Of a DNA stretch of 64,000 nt, positions 7,891 through 18,665 are shown one piece after another. The stretch's first letter is position 1. Each line of letters starts with the position of its first letter. The stretch is from JAPPHY01 sp034423135 (GTDB lineage Bacteria; Chloroflexota; Dehalococcoidia; Lucifugimonadales; UBA2985). The notes beneath the pieces were generated by a model. That model did no database searches, was not told where the DNA came from, and saw only the letters and a program-made list of their open reading frames with translations. The translations under genes were made by a program, and so were the position numbers. The stretch is from the NCBI GenBank assembly GCA_034423135.1, contig DAOUJC010000021.1:89126-153125 (forward strand). Reading direction: 5' to 3'.

Positions 7891-9378
7891 CTAGTCTCCC
7901 GAGGAATCGCTGCTACGCCGAGCCGCCAGGCGTTCAGCGCGCCGGGCACAAGCCCTGATCAGCCCTCGGAATATCCAGCTGTGAATGGGGTACAGGCCGT
8001 ACCAGTAGATCAGGCCTGCCAGGCCCTTGGGGATGAAGACTGCGGTCTGCACCAGGCGAGTCCTGCCTTCCCCTGCTTCCTGGAATTCGTACTGGAGCCA
8101 GGCGCGTCCCGGAACCTTCATCTCGGCCCTCAGCCGGAGCATACGCCCGTCCTCCAGCGCCTCCACGCGCCAGAAGTCCAGCGCATCGCCGACGCGGAGG
8201 TCGTCCGGATGACGGCGACCCCTGCGCAGACCGACTCCGCCGAGCAGGCGGTCAGTCATACCGCGCAGCCGCCAGGTCCACGTCGCAAAGTACCAGCCAC
8301 GCGCGCCTCCGATGCCTGTGACAACCCGGTACAGGTCATGCGCCGAGGCGTCAACCTCCCGGACCCTGCGCTCGATGATCATGCCCTGGCGCGTCTCCAT
8401 GCTGACCAGCTCTCGCGTGTCCATCGACGCGCCCACGGCGTCGCTCCAGGAGGTGTCGATTCGTCCCTCGCCAAGGTCTTCGATCACTCTGCCCAGTGCC
8501 GATTCGAGGTCTCGCGGCTGAATGTGCGGAAACAACTCACGGGCGGCAGTATCGGTAACGACGACGTCATTGCGAAGCCCCTCCACGAGCGGCACGGCCA
8601 CGCTGGCCGGTATGGGAGTCACCCAGTGCACCCAGTAGGAGGACAGACGCGGGGTCAGCACCGGCACGGAGATCAGCCACCGGCGCAGCCCCCTAGCCCT
8701 GGCGTAGCCGAGCATCAACCCGCCGTAGGTGGTGACGTCCTTTCCGCCGATTTCGACCACGCGATCCCGGCTGTCCGGTGTGTTCAGGCCGGACACGAGG
8801 TAATCGACCAGGTCTTCAATTGCGATGGGCTGGATGCGGGAGTGTATCCACTTGGGGCAGACCATCACCGGCAGGCGCTCCACAAGGTAGCGCACCATCT
8901 CCAGCGACATGCTGCCCGCACCAACGATCACGGCTGCCCTGAATTCGGTGACTGGAACGCCGCTCTCTCGCAGCGCCCTGCCTGTATCCTGCCTTGAGCG
9001 AAGGTGCTTCGAGAGGTTGGACTCAGGGTCTCCCAGCCCGCCCAGGTAGATGATGTTGCCGACGCCCGCAGCGCTCGCTGCCTGACCGAAGGAGCGAGCG
9101 GCTTCGACGTCCAGCTCGTGAAAGCCGGAACCGCTGGCCATGCTGTGTATCAGGTAGTACGCCGCGTGGACGCCGTCCAGCGCCTCCGCGAGGGTATTGG
9201 GGTCCAGGGCGTCACCAACGACCACCTCAACCCTGTCAAACCAGGAGCGAGAACGCGCCCTCGTGCGGCTACGAACCAGGACGCGGACGTTGTGCCCATC
9301 TTCCAGGAGGCGGGGGACCAGCCTCCCGCCTATGTATCCCGTGGCGCCGGTGACAAGAATCGTGTTGGGATTCGCCAT
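7891..9378 (-). CDS. NAD(P)-binding SDR protein with C-terminal DUF2867 domain
   Basis: This 495-residue protein is an atypical or extended SDR. The N-terminal nucleotide-binding motif TGATGYIGGRLVPRLLEDG lies at residues 10-28, with DALDPNTLAEALDGVHAAYY and IYLGGLGD further on. The last 160 residues (RRVREVDASAHDLYRVVTG to the end) match the DUF2867/START-like region seen fused to such SDRs, with DRLLGGVGLRRGRR and FWRVEALEDGRMLRLRAEM. Its substrate is unknown; relatives are annotated as NmrA/NDUFA9-like. It is convergent with the membrane protein at 7838 and divergent from the formate dehydrogenase gene. Confidence 0.85.
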   Translation of the reverse strand: MANPNTILVTGATGYIGGRLVPRLLEDGHNVRVLVRSRTRARSRSWFDRVEVVVGDALDPNTLAEALDGVHAAYYLIHSMASGSGFHELDVEAARSFGQAASAAGVGNIIYLGGLGDPESNLSKHLRSRQDTGRALRESGVPVTEFRAAVIVGAGSMSLEMVRYLVERLPVMVCPKWIHSRIQPIAIEDLVDYLVSGLNTPDSRDRVVEIGGKDVTTYGGLMLGYARARGLRRWLISVPVLTPRLSSYWVHWVTPIPASVAVPLVEGLRNDVVVTDTAARELFPHIQPRDLESALGRVIEDLGEGRIDTSWSDAVGASMDTRELVSMETRQGMIIERRVREVDASAHDLYRVVTGIGGARGWYFATWTWRLRGMTDRLLGGVGLRRGRRHPDDLRVGDALDFWRVEALEDGRMLRLRAEMKVPGRAWLQYEFQEAGEGRTRLVQTAVFIPKGLAGLIYWYGLYPIHSWIFRGLIRACARRAERLAARRSSDSSGD

Positions 9379-9562
9379 GTTCGTTGCGATTGAGGCGTGG
9401 GCCGGACAGGGGCTGTATCAGAGTCTGAACTCACTCCTTGGATTATACAACACTGCCAGCAGTCGATTCGGAGTCGCCATCGGCTGCAAGCGAGCAAAGC
9501 TGGCTTCCCTGAGTAGTGGTCGAGTCGCCGCCTTTGGTGTATCTGAGCGGGCGGATTCGGCA

Positions 9563-9568
9563 TATAAT
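9563..9568 (+). promoter_or_regulatory. Perfect -10 element upstream of formate dehydrogenase
   Basis: TATAAT at 9563-9568 lies 49 bp before the ATG at 9617. I see no good -35 at 16-18 bp. Confidence 0.4.
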
Positions 9569-9616
9569 GTATACAAGGTAACCGGCAAATGGGTGCCAGG
9601 GGAGGAGGTTGTGAGA

Positions 9617-10828
9617 ATGTCATCTGCACTCAAGATTCTGTGTGTTCTGTACCCGGACCCGGTGAGCGGATTCCCTCCGGCCTACGCTCGCGATGCCATC
9701 CCCACGCTCACCCACTACCCGGACGGCCAGACGCTGCCCTCGCCCGCATCCATCGACTTTGCGCCGGGCGAGCTTCTGGGCTCCGTGTCGGGCGGCCTTG
9801 GGCTGGAGAAGTTCCTGACCGAGCGCGGCCACAAGTTCGTGGTCACATCAGACAAGGACGGCCCGGACTCGGTTTTCGAGCGCGAGCTGCCGGACGCCGA
9901 CGTCGTCATATCGCAGCCGTTCTGGCCCGGATACCTGACCGCGGAGCGCATTCGAAACGCGCCCAAGCTCAAGATCGCGATAACAGCGGGCATCGGCTCT
10001 GACCACGTGGACCTTCAGTCGGCCATCGCCCGGGACATCACGGTCTGCGAGGTGACGTGGTGCAACAGCGTCAGCGTGGCGGAGCACGCAGTGATGCAGA
10101 TGCTGGCGCTGGTCAGGGACTACATTCCGCAGTATGGGTGGGTGATGAGGGGCGGCTGGAACATCGCCGACGCAGTCTCGCGGTCGTACGACATCGAGGG
10201 CATGGACGTGGGCGTGGTGGCAGCCGGCCGGATCGGCCTCGCGGTGCTGAAGCGGATGAAGGCCTTCGACGTGAACCTCCACTACACGGACAGGCACCGG
10301 CTGCCCGCGAATGTCGAGCAGGAGCTGGGCCTGACGTTCCACCCGAACGCGGAGTCGCTGGTGAGTGTGTGCGACGTGGTGAGCATCCACTGCCCGCTCC
10401 ACGCCGAGACCGAGCACATGTTTGACGACGCGCTCATTGGCAAGATGAAGCGAGGCTCGTACATCGTCAACACCGCGCGCGGCAAGATATGCGACCGCGA
10501 CGCAATCGCCCGGGCGCTGGAGAGCGGCCAGCTTGCCGGATACGCCGGCGACGTATGGTTCCCGCAGCCCGCTCCCAACGATCACCCTTGGCGGTCGATG
10601 CCCAACCACGCCATGACGCCGCACACCTCCGGCACGTCGCTCTCGGCGCAGGCCCGGTACGCCGCGGGTGTCCGCGAGATTCTGGAGTGCTGGCTGGAAG
10701 GCCACCCGATAAGGGAGGAGTACCTGATTGTGCAGGGCGGCGGCCTTGCGGGCACCGGCGCTCACTCCTACAGCGCAGGCGACGCCACGGGAGGCTCCGA
10801 GGAGGCGGCGAAGTTCAGGGCCGTCTGA
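9617..10828 (+). CDS. fdh: NAD-dependent formate dehydrogenase
   Basis: This D-2-hydroxyacid dehydrogenase family protein of about 403 residues has features specific to NAD-dependent formate dehydrogenase. These are a conserved N-terminal YPDP segment, FVVTSDKDGPDS, the substrate-site region VVISQPFWPGYLTAERI, and AITAGIGSDHVDLQ. The VTWCNSVSVAEHAVMQML helix and the HTSGTSLSAQARY segment carrying the catalytic His also match. The Rossmann motif reads VVAAGRIGLAVLKRM. It oxidises formate to CO2 with NAD+ and needs no metal. ATG 9617 follows GGAGGAGG at good spacing; the GTG two codons earlier is too close to it. The frame extends far upstream only as a shadow of the divergent SDR gene. Confidence 0.92.
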   Translation: MSSALKILCVLYPDPVSGFPPAYARDAIPTLTHYPDGQTLPSPASIDFAPGELLGSVSGGLGLEKFLTERGHKFVVTSDKDGPDSVFERELPDADVVISQPFWPGYLTAERIRNAPKLKIAITAGIGSDHVDLQSAIARDITVCEVTWCNSVSVAEHAVMQMLALVRDYIPQYGWVMRGGWNIADAVSRSYDIEGMDVGVVAAGRIGLAVLKRMKAFDVNLHYTDRHRLPANVEQELGLTFHPNAESLVSVCDVVSIHCPLHAETEHMFDDALIGKMKRGSYIVNTARGKICDRDAIARALESGQLAGYAGDVWFPQPAPNDHPWRSMPNHAMTPHTSGTSLSAQARYAAGVREILECWLEGHPIREEYLIVQGGGLAGTGAHSYSAGDATGGSEEAAKFRAV

Positions 10829-10843
10829 CGATGCCGCGGGCCG

Positions 10844-11548
10844 CTAGGGGCCAGACGTGATGACGCTGCTGGTGTAGATCAGGCGCGGCAGTGTCCGCAG
10901 CGTCTCCAGCTTGGGGTCTTCCACGTTCAGGATGCGGGGCACGCGGATGCTCTCCAGCCGCTCCAGGTAGGCACACCGCTTCCGGAAGGCCAGCAGCGTA
11001 TGCCTGTCACCGCCAAGCAGCAGGTGGTCGAATGCGCCGTCGTAGGTTTCCGCCTGCTGCTGGAACGTCTCAGCCGCCTTGTCCATCAGCTCGCGGGCCT
11101 GCCCCTCGCGCCGTCGCGCGAACCGCCCGGAAGAGCTGCCGCCCTTCTTGTGTCTCGCCTTGACGAAGCGGCTGCCGACCTTTGACTGCGCTAGCCGCTC
11201 ACCCTCATAGACGCCGACGGCGTAGCCGCTCAGTCGCAACAGCAGCACGAGAACCGTGCGATGCCCGTCCAGCAGCGCGAGCAGCGGGCCTGCATCCCAG
11301 CCATCGTACTCGGCGGCGGTCTCGACCGGGAACGGCGGAAGCACGGCGTGGGTCTCGTCCGCGCTCCGGAACAGGATGGCGCCGGTGCCGGAGCTACTCA
11401 ACGCCGATGCGAGAGAATCGTCTAAGGCTGCGGCGTCCGGCAGTTGGGCGCCGGGCGGCAGGCAGTAGGTGCGGCCGCGCCGCGCCGGGTCGTGCCACGC
11501 GTCGGCGAGGCTGCGCATTTGGCCTATCGCTACGTCTCGTTGCTCCAT
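10844..11548 (-). CDS. VLRF1-family (Vms1/ANKZF1-like) peptidyl-tRNA hydrolase
   Basis: This 234-residue protein resembles the bacterial VLRF1 domain, an eRF1-like fold that releases nascent chains from tRNA on stalled ribosomes. The diagnostic loop is KVGSRFVKARHKKGGSSSGR followed by FARRREGQARELMDKAAE, and the domain continues with FDHLLLGGDRHTLLAF. In the actinobacterial relatives I recall, this loop carries a Gln (GGxSQQR) matching the essential Gln of Vms1. Here the equivalent positions are Ser-Gly, so the active site may differ. The gene starts 15 nt after the mutS2 stop on the same strand, making an operon. MutS2 acts on collided ribosomes in Bacillus, so a role in ribosome rescue is well supported by context. 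Confidence 0.8.
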   Translation of the reverse strand: MEQRDVAIGQMRSLADAWHDPARRGRTYCLPPGAQLPDAAALDDSLASALSSSGTGAILFRSADETHAVLPPFPVETAAEYDGWDAGPLLALLDGHRTVLVLLLRLSGYAVGVYEGERLAQSKVGSRFVKARHKKGGSSSGRFARRREGQARELMDKAAETFQQQAETYDGAFDHLLLGGDRHTLLAFRKRCAYLERLESIRVPRILNVEDPKLETLRTLPRLIYTSSVITSGP

Positions 11549-11563
11549 CGCTGCAGAGGGCCT

Positions 11564-13945
11564 CTACGCCAGCTCAACCACGGTTGCGCCATCGCTGCGA
11601 TTGCCCTCCTCCGAGGCGAACGACCCCACGTGGACGTGCCCGGCGAGGTGCTCGCGCAGCGCGCTTCGCAGCGCGCCCGTCCCCACGCCGTGCACCAGAC
11701 GCACGGACGAAAGGCCGGCAAGCACCGCCTTGTCCAGGAAGCTGTCCAGCCGGTCCAGCGCGTCAGCTACGCGCACGCCGCGGAGGTCCAGGTCGCGCGG
11801 CGCGGGTGCGTGTGCCGGAGGCGGACTGACAGCCGAGGCCGCGCCTTGCGAGGGAGCGGCAGCCTCAACTCTCCGCTCGATTTCGTCGAGCGAGACGGTC
11901 ACCCTGATGGAGCCCAGCGCAACCTCCACGCTGTTCTGGTCGGATGGCTCCGACAGCACCTCTAGGGCTTGGCCAATGCCCCGCACGATGATCATGTCGC
12001 CGCGCCTGAGCGTGCCAAGCCAGCGGTCGCGGGCGGCGTCTCCACGCCACACGGGCGACTGCAGTTCACGCCTGGCCTGCGCGACCTCCTGACGCTGTTC
12101 GTGTAGCGACGGCGCGGGCTGCGGCTGTCGCGCGGCCGGAAGTGAGCGCTCCACGGCACGCAGCCGCTGTCGCACCTCCTCAACCCTGGCCTCCAGCTCC
12201 CTACGGGACTCCGCGATCATCAGCTCGCGCTCCTGCTCCAGTCCCGCAAGCCTGGCCTCCAGCTCCTGCCGCAGCTTCCTCGCCTCCGCCAGCTCATCCT
12301 GCGCCTCCCTGCTGCGCTCGATGGCCTGGCGACGCTCACGCTGCAGCTCGCCCAGCAGCCTCTCCGTCTGCAGGAACTCGCCCGACAGCATGGAGCGGGC
12401 GTCGTCGATGACGGGCTGCGGCATGCCCAGCTTCGTGGCGATGGTGAGTGCGTAGCTCCTCTCCGGCAGGCCGATGTTGAGCTTGTACGTGGGCGTCAGC
12501 GTGTCGGGGTCAAGCTCCACGCTGGCGTTGGTCATGCCGGGGCTGTCCTGCACGAACGCAGCGAGGTCGCGGTGATGCGACGTGGCGATGACCGGAATGC
12601 CTCGCCTGTGTAGCTCGCGGAGGATGGCCTTGGCCAGCGCCGCGCCCTCCTCCGGGTCGGTGCTAGTGCCAAGCTCATCGATGAGCACGAGGGAGTGCGG
12701 CGTGGCGCAATCGAAGATTCTGCCCAGGTTCTGGACGTGGGAACTGAACGTGGACATGGAGCGCTCTATGCTCTGCTGGTCGCCGATGTCGGCGTAGAAG
12801 CCGTCAAAGACGCTGACGATGGCCTCTCTGGCGGGCACGTGAAGCCCGGCCTGGGCCATCGCCGTCAGCAGGCCGGCCATCTTCAGCGACACGGTCTTGC
12901 CGCCCGCGTTCGGCCCGGTGACGAGGATGATCGAGGAGCCGTCGCCAAGCTGGATTGTGTTGGGCACCACCTGCCCGGTCAGCAGCGGATGACGAGCCTC
13001 GGACAGCAGGATGTACGGCTTCCCGCCCTGCACCAGCGTGACGGGCGTGCCCCTGACGGCGGCCGAGTATCGCGCCTTGGCCATCGCCAGGTCGATGCGC
13101 ACGAGCACGTCAATGCCCAGCAGCAGGTCGTCCTTCGCGTCACCCACCATTGCCGAGAGATCGCGCAGCACGCGCTCCTCCTCCCGCAGCGCGGCCAGTC
13201 GAAGCTCCTGCCACTGGTTGCCCTGCGAGATTGCCGGGAGCGGCTCCACGAACAGGGTAGCGCCGCTGTCGGACACGTCGTGGACTATGCCCTGAACGTG
13301 CTGGCGCATCTCCGCCTTCACCAGGATCACCATCCTGCCCTGGCGCTGGGTGATGAGTGGCTCCTGCAGGACGCCCCTGCCGTACAGCCCGCGCATCATC
13401 CTCTGCAACGACGATTCCAGCGTGCCGAAGGTCTCGCGAGCGCGCACGCGAAGCTCGGCGAGCTGCCGCGACGCGCCGTCCAGCACCTCGCCCTCGCGGC
13501 CGATGGCCCGCGACAGCTGCCGCTCAAGGTCCCGAAAGTCGGCGATCTGCCTTGCGAGGTGCGAGAGTATGCCCAGGTCGGTCTGTGAGCCGACGACCGA
13601 CCTCGCGCTGCCGAGCGCCCGTGCGGTGCCCGCCACGTCACGGAGGTCCGGCCCCGGCAGCGTCGCGCCGAGCGCGGCGCTCTCCACAGCCCTGCGGACG
13701 CCCCGCGCCGAGTTGAACTCCACCTCCCTGCCGCGCTCCAGCAGCTGCACCGCCTCCGACGTCTCTTGCTGTCGCAGTTGCACGTCCTCGTGGGCGTGCG
13801 ACGGCCTGAGGTTCAGGGCCAGCTCGCTGCCGAGGGACGTCTGGGTGTGGCCCGCCAGCCGCTCCATGACCTGCGGAAACTCGAGAAGCTCAAGCGCCCT
13901 CTCGCGGAGGTCTTCGTCCGGCGTGCCTGTTGTATCGGTGTCCAT
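11564..13945 (-). CDS. mutS2: MutS2 ATPase/SMR nuclease
   Basis: This 793-residue MutS2 has the clamp-like N-terminal half, then the MutS ATPase core: Walker A VTGPNAGGKTVSLKMA near residue 340, DIGDQQSIERSMSTFSSH, and Walker B LVLIDELGTSTDPEEGAAL. A long Arg/Glu-rich coiled coil follows at about 520-620. The C-terminal SMR domain contains LDLRG and VRLVHGVGTGALRSALREHL. MutS2 (RqcU) splits collided ribosomes and feeds ribosome-associated quality control in Bacillus subtilis; it also suppresses homologous recombination in some species. It is the first gene of a two-gene operon with the VLRF1 gene. The length is normal for the family. Confidence 0.96.
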   Translation of the reverse strand: MDTDTTGTPDEDLRERALELLEFPQVMERLAGHTQTSLGSELALNLRPSHAHEDVQLRQQETSEAVQLLERGREVEFNSARGVRRAVESAALGATLPGPDLRDVAGTARALGSARSVVGSQTDLGILSHLARQIADFRDLERQLSRAIGREGEVLDGASRQLAELRVRARETFGTLESSLQRMMRGLYGRGVLQEPLITQRQGRMVILVKAEMRQHVQGIVHDVSDSGATLFVEPLPAISQGNQWQELRLAALREEERVLRDLSAMVGDAKDDLLLGIDVLVRIDLAMAKARYSAAVRGTPVTLVQGGKPYILLSEARHPLLTGQVVPNTIQLGDGSSIILVTGPNAGGKTVSLKMAGLLTAMAQAGLHVPAREAIVSVFDGFYADIGDQQSIERSMSTFSSHVQNLGRIFDCATPHSLVLIDELGTSTDPEEGAALAKAILRELHRRGIPVIATSHHRDLAAFVQDSPGMTNASVELDPDTLTPTYKLNIGLPERSYALTIATKLGMPQPVIDDARSMLSGEFLQTERLLGELQRERRQAIERSREAQDELAEARKLRQELEARLAGLEQERELMIAESRRELEARVEEVRQRLRAVERSLPAARQPQPAPSLHEQRQEVAQARRELQSPVWRGDAARDRWLGTLRRGDMIIVRGIGQALEVLSEPSDQNSVEVALGSIRVTVSLDEIERRVEAAAPSQGAASAVSPPPAHAPAPRDLDLRGVRVADALDRLDSFLDKAVLAGLSSVRLVHGVGTGALRSALREHLAGHVHVGSFASEEGNRSDGATVVELA

Positions 13946-14139
13946 GCGACCTTTGCTGGGAGAGGAGTATCGCCCACAGCTTAGCAGTACGGGCAGGTGG
14001 GCGTCCAGAAAGTGCGCGGGAATTGGCGTTTACGGCTAATGTCACCTCGCCCCCTGAAGCAACGGCATCTGGGAAACCGTCACTGCCGCTTGTTGGGAAC
14101 GGCCCCATTGCCTACACTGCCACAAACCGCCAACTCCGG

Positions 14140-14169
14140 GGAACCGATTGGCCGCACGACTTGTATTAT
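14140..14169 (+). promoter_or_regulatory. Candidate promoter of the ECF sigma operon
   Basis: GGAACC at 14140-14145 resembles an ECF-type -35, and TATTAT lies at 14164-14169 with an 18-bp gap. Autoregulation is plausible because ECF sigma factors often read GGAAC promoters. Confidence 0.35.
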
Positions 14170-14190
14170 CCAGGTGAAGGAGTACGGCAG

Positions 14191-14718
14191 ATGGGAGAGA
14201 GTGCAATCGACGAACAGGATGCCATCCGCCGCTGCCAGTTGGGCGACCGAGAGGCGTTTCGCCCGATCGTTGAGCGCTACGGGAACGTGCTCATGGGCAC
14301 CATCTACCTGATGATGGGTGACAGAGCGGTGAGCGAGGAGCTGGTGCAAGAGACGTTCGTGCGCGCATGGAAAGGCATCAAGACGTTCCGCCTCGGCCAG
14401 CCGCTGAAACCCTGGCTGGTTCGGGTCGCAGTAAACCAGGCGCTCAACGCCAGGGCGCGCCGCCAGGCGCCGGTGGAACCGCTATCCGAGGCCAATGTGG
14501 CCGGTATGGATGCGGGGTTCGGGCAGTCGGATGATCGGAACGAGGTCCGGCAGGCGCTCAGCCAGCTGTCCGCAGATCACCGTCGAGTCGTCGTGCTCCG
14601 CTACTTCGGGGAGCTCTCCACGAAGGAAGCGGCGAACGCCCTCGGCGTCCGAGAGGGAACGGTGAAATCGCGGCTGAACAGGGCGCTTGAGCAACTGCGC
14701 GAGATTCTGGAGAGTTGA
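14191..14718 (+). CDS. ECF-type RNA polymerase sigma factor
   Basis: This 175-residue sigma factor has region 2 (AFRPIVERYGNVLMGTIYLM, then ELVQETFVRAWKGI) and region 4 (ALSQLSADHRRVVVLRYFGE, then STKEAANALGVREGTVKSRL) with the helix-turn-helix intact. ATG 14191 follows GAAGGAG. The longer open frame upstream overlaps the mutS2 promoter side and is not needed. The DUF4349 membrane protein begins 16 nt after the stop, so the two are an operon, in the position usually held by an anti-sigma factor. Confidence 0.93.
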   Translation: MGESAIDEQDAIRRCQLGDREAFRPIVERYGNVLMGTIYLMMGDRAVSEELVQETFVRAWKGIKTFRLGQPLKPWLVRVAVNQALNARARRQAPVEPLSEANVAGMDAGFGQSDDRNEVRQALSQLSADHRRVVVLRYFGELSTKEAANALGVREGTVKSRLNRALEQLREILES

Positions 14719-14734
14719 GAAGAGGGGCTGAGAC

Positions 14735-16159
14735 ATGAGCGAGCGAATTGAGAACACCGAATTCCGTATCCGGGAGGCACTCCTCGCTGAGGCAAGCGAG
14801 GCGCCGGCGCCAACAGACCTGTGGGCACGCGTTGAGCCCCGATTGGAGCGGTTCGTCGCGCCCTTGGCCGGTTGGCAGCAGCGATGGAGGCTCGCGTTGG
14901 CAGGCGCCGCCTCTGCCGTTGTGCTGGCCGTGGGAGGAGCAGGAGCCGCTCTCATCGTCACCGGCCAAATCCCGGGGGGCGAAGACAGCGGCTCTTCGGC
15001 TGAAGAGCTACGGGGCGGGATTGACGACGAGTCGTTCTATGATATCAGTGGCGACGAAGCCGCTGCCAGGCTGGAAGACCCTGACGGGAACCTGCTTGAG
15101 CGTGGCGATATGGAAAGTCTCGCGGCCGCGGAAGATGCGTGGTTGCCGGTAGAGCCAACACAGGCGTCTGAGGCGCAGCTAGCGATGGAGAGCCCCCAAT
15201 CGAGCCTCACAACCGGTCAACCTGAGAGCCGGAATCTCCAGGGATTGGCTGGCGAGCGGCAGATCATCTCTCAGGCGTCACTGGACCTTGAGGTGAGCGA
15301 CGTGAACGTGGCCACCACCCAGCTCCGCGGCCTGGCCCAGTCGTTTGGGGGATTCATAGAGCACATCTCCACCTCTGGGGGCCTCAACCCGGAGCACGGC
15401 TCCGCCGTAGTCCGGGTTCCCGGCGACCGGCTCCTTGAAGCGCTCGACGCCATCGAACGGTTGGGGAGGGCCGTGGGACAGACCCTCGGCCAGCACGACG
15501 TTACGGGAGAGGCCATCGACCTGGAGGCTCGTCTCAGGAGTGAGCGAAGCACTGAGGAGAGCCTGCTCAAGCTGCTCGACAGGGCGGAATCCGTCAGCGA
15601 CGTACTCACCGTCGAGCGTGAGCTCAACCGTGTGCGTGCCAACATCGAGCAATTGCAGGGGCAGCTCGACTTCATCCAGCGCAGCGTGGCGCTAGCGACC
15701 ATCACCGTGAGCTTCGCGCTGCCTCCCGGCTCCACGGCCGTAGCTCCCTCAGCGTCCTTGCAGCTGGAAGTCGAGGAGGTCGAGCCTTCGGTGTGGCTTG
15801 TGCAGGAGTTGGTTGAGCGGGCCGGCGGATCCATGGGGCGGGTCCTCGTCACGACTCGCGAGAACAGCCAGGAAGCGTTCCTCAGCTTCTCGCTGCCCGC
15901 AGCCGCTCTTGATAGCGCCCTCAACGCCATGGTGGGAGACGGCGTTGTCCTGCACCGCGAAGTAGTGAGCTACGGCCGCCTGGGGCAGGACGAGCGTGAC
16001 GATGACCTTCAAGCGAATGTGACAGTTCAGCTCCAGACCAACACAGACCCGGCCCTTTGGCGCTCGACAGGAGTCTTGCTGGCGGGAGGACTGCTCGTCC
16101 TCATTGGTGTGGCGGGCACGCTGGCGGTCTTGTTCCGAGTGAGACGGCGCAGGGGATAA
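14735..16159 (+). CDS. DUF4349 membrane protein, putative anti-sigma partner
   Basis: This protein of 474 residues has a short cytoplasmic N-terminus (FRIREALLAEASEAPAPTDL), a membrane helix at about 50-72 (LALAGAASAVVLAVGGAGAA), and an acidic linker. From about residue 180 to 340 is the DUF4349 domain: ISQASLDLEVSDVNVATTQL, GGFIEHISTSGG, VRVPGDRLLEALDAIERLG and ERELNRVRANIEQLQGQLDF. A second membrane helix near the end (LLAGGLLVLIGVAGTLAVLF) leaves a basic tail inside. The place next to an ECF sigma and the short N-terminal domain suggest an anti-sigma role, but no ZAS-type zinc motif is present. Confidence 0.8.
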   Translation: MSERIENTEFRIREALLAEASEAPAPTDLWARVEPRLERFVAPLAGWQQRWRLALAGAASAVVLAVGGAGAALIVTGQIPGGEDSGSSAEELRGGIDDESFYDISGDEAAARLEDPDGNLLERGDMESLAAAEDAWLPVEPTQASEAQLAMESPQSSLTTGQPESRNLQGLAGERQIISQASLDLEVSDVNVATTQLRGLAQSFGGFIEHISTSGGLNPEHGSAVVRVPGDRLLEALDAIERLGRAVGQTLGQHDVTGEAIDLEARLRSERSTEESLLKLLDRAESVSDVLTVERELNRVRANIEQLQGQLDFIQRSVALATITVSFALPPGSTAVAPSASLQLEVEEVEPSVWLVQELVERAGGSMGRVLVTTRENSQEAFLSFSLPAAALDSALNAMVGDGVVLHREVVSYGRLGQDERDDDLQANVTVQLQTNTDPALWRSTGVLLAGGLLVLIGVAGTLAVLFRVRRRRG

Positions 16160-16195
16160 GGTCGCTTGTGACCTAGTGCCCCGAGCCCGGAGATG

Positions 16196-16229
16196 AAGGA
16201 GGCTCTCGCCTTAGGGCGTGGGCCTCCTT
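16196..16229 (+). terminator. Intrinsic terminator after the sigma/DUF4349 operon
   Basis: AAGGAGGC at 16196-16203 pairs with GCCTCCTT at 16222-16229, with the loop GC-rich and the 3' side running into ACGTTT. Confidence 0.65.
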
Positions 16230-16440
16230 ACGTTTATCTCCCAGCCGGGAATCTGAAACACGCAGTCCGCGATCTGTGGCCGCTGCCTCGCCACTGAGCG
16301 CGGCTGGGATTGCCCAAATGAGAGCCAACCTGATAGCATAACAGCGCGGAATCGCGCGCGGTCGCTGTAGGCTGTGATCGCGGGCGTCGGCTCCATCAGA
16401 CCAATCACCCTTGGAGCATGGCCGCGAAAGGAGACACGTC

Positions 16441-18570
<2,130 letters not shown>

Positions 18571-18665
18571 CCTCAGCCTGATGCCGCAAGCAGGCCGGCA
18601 AGCTCGTGCCACGAAGTGCGAGATTGTCACTTGGCGCGCATATTCGTCGCATTCGGAGTGTTGAG

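Noticed and set aside
16331..16340. Minus-strand TATGCTATCA as a promoter
   Set aside because: No minus-strand gene follows within the gap; kept only as a motif occurrence.
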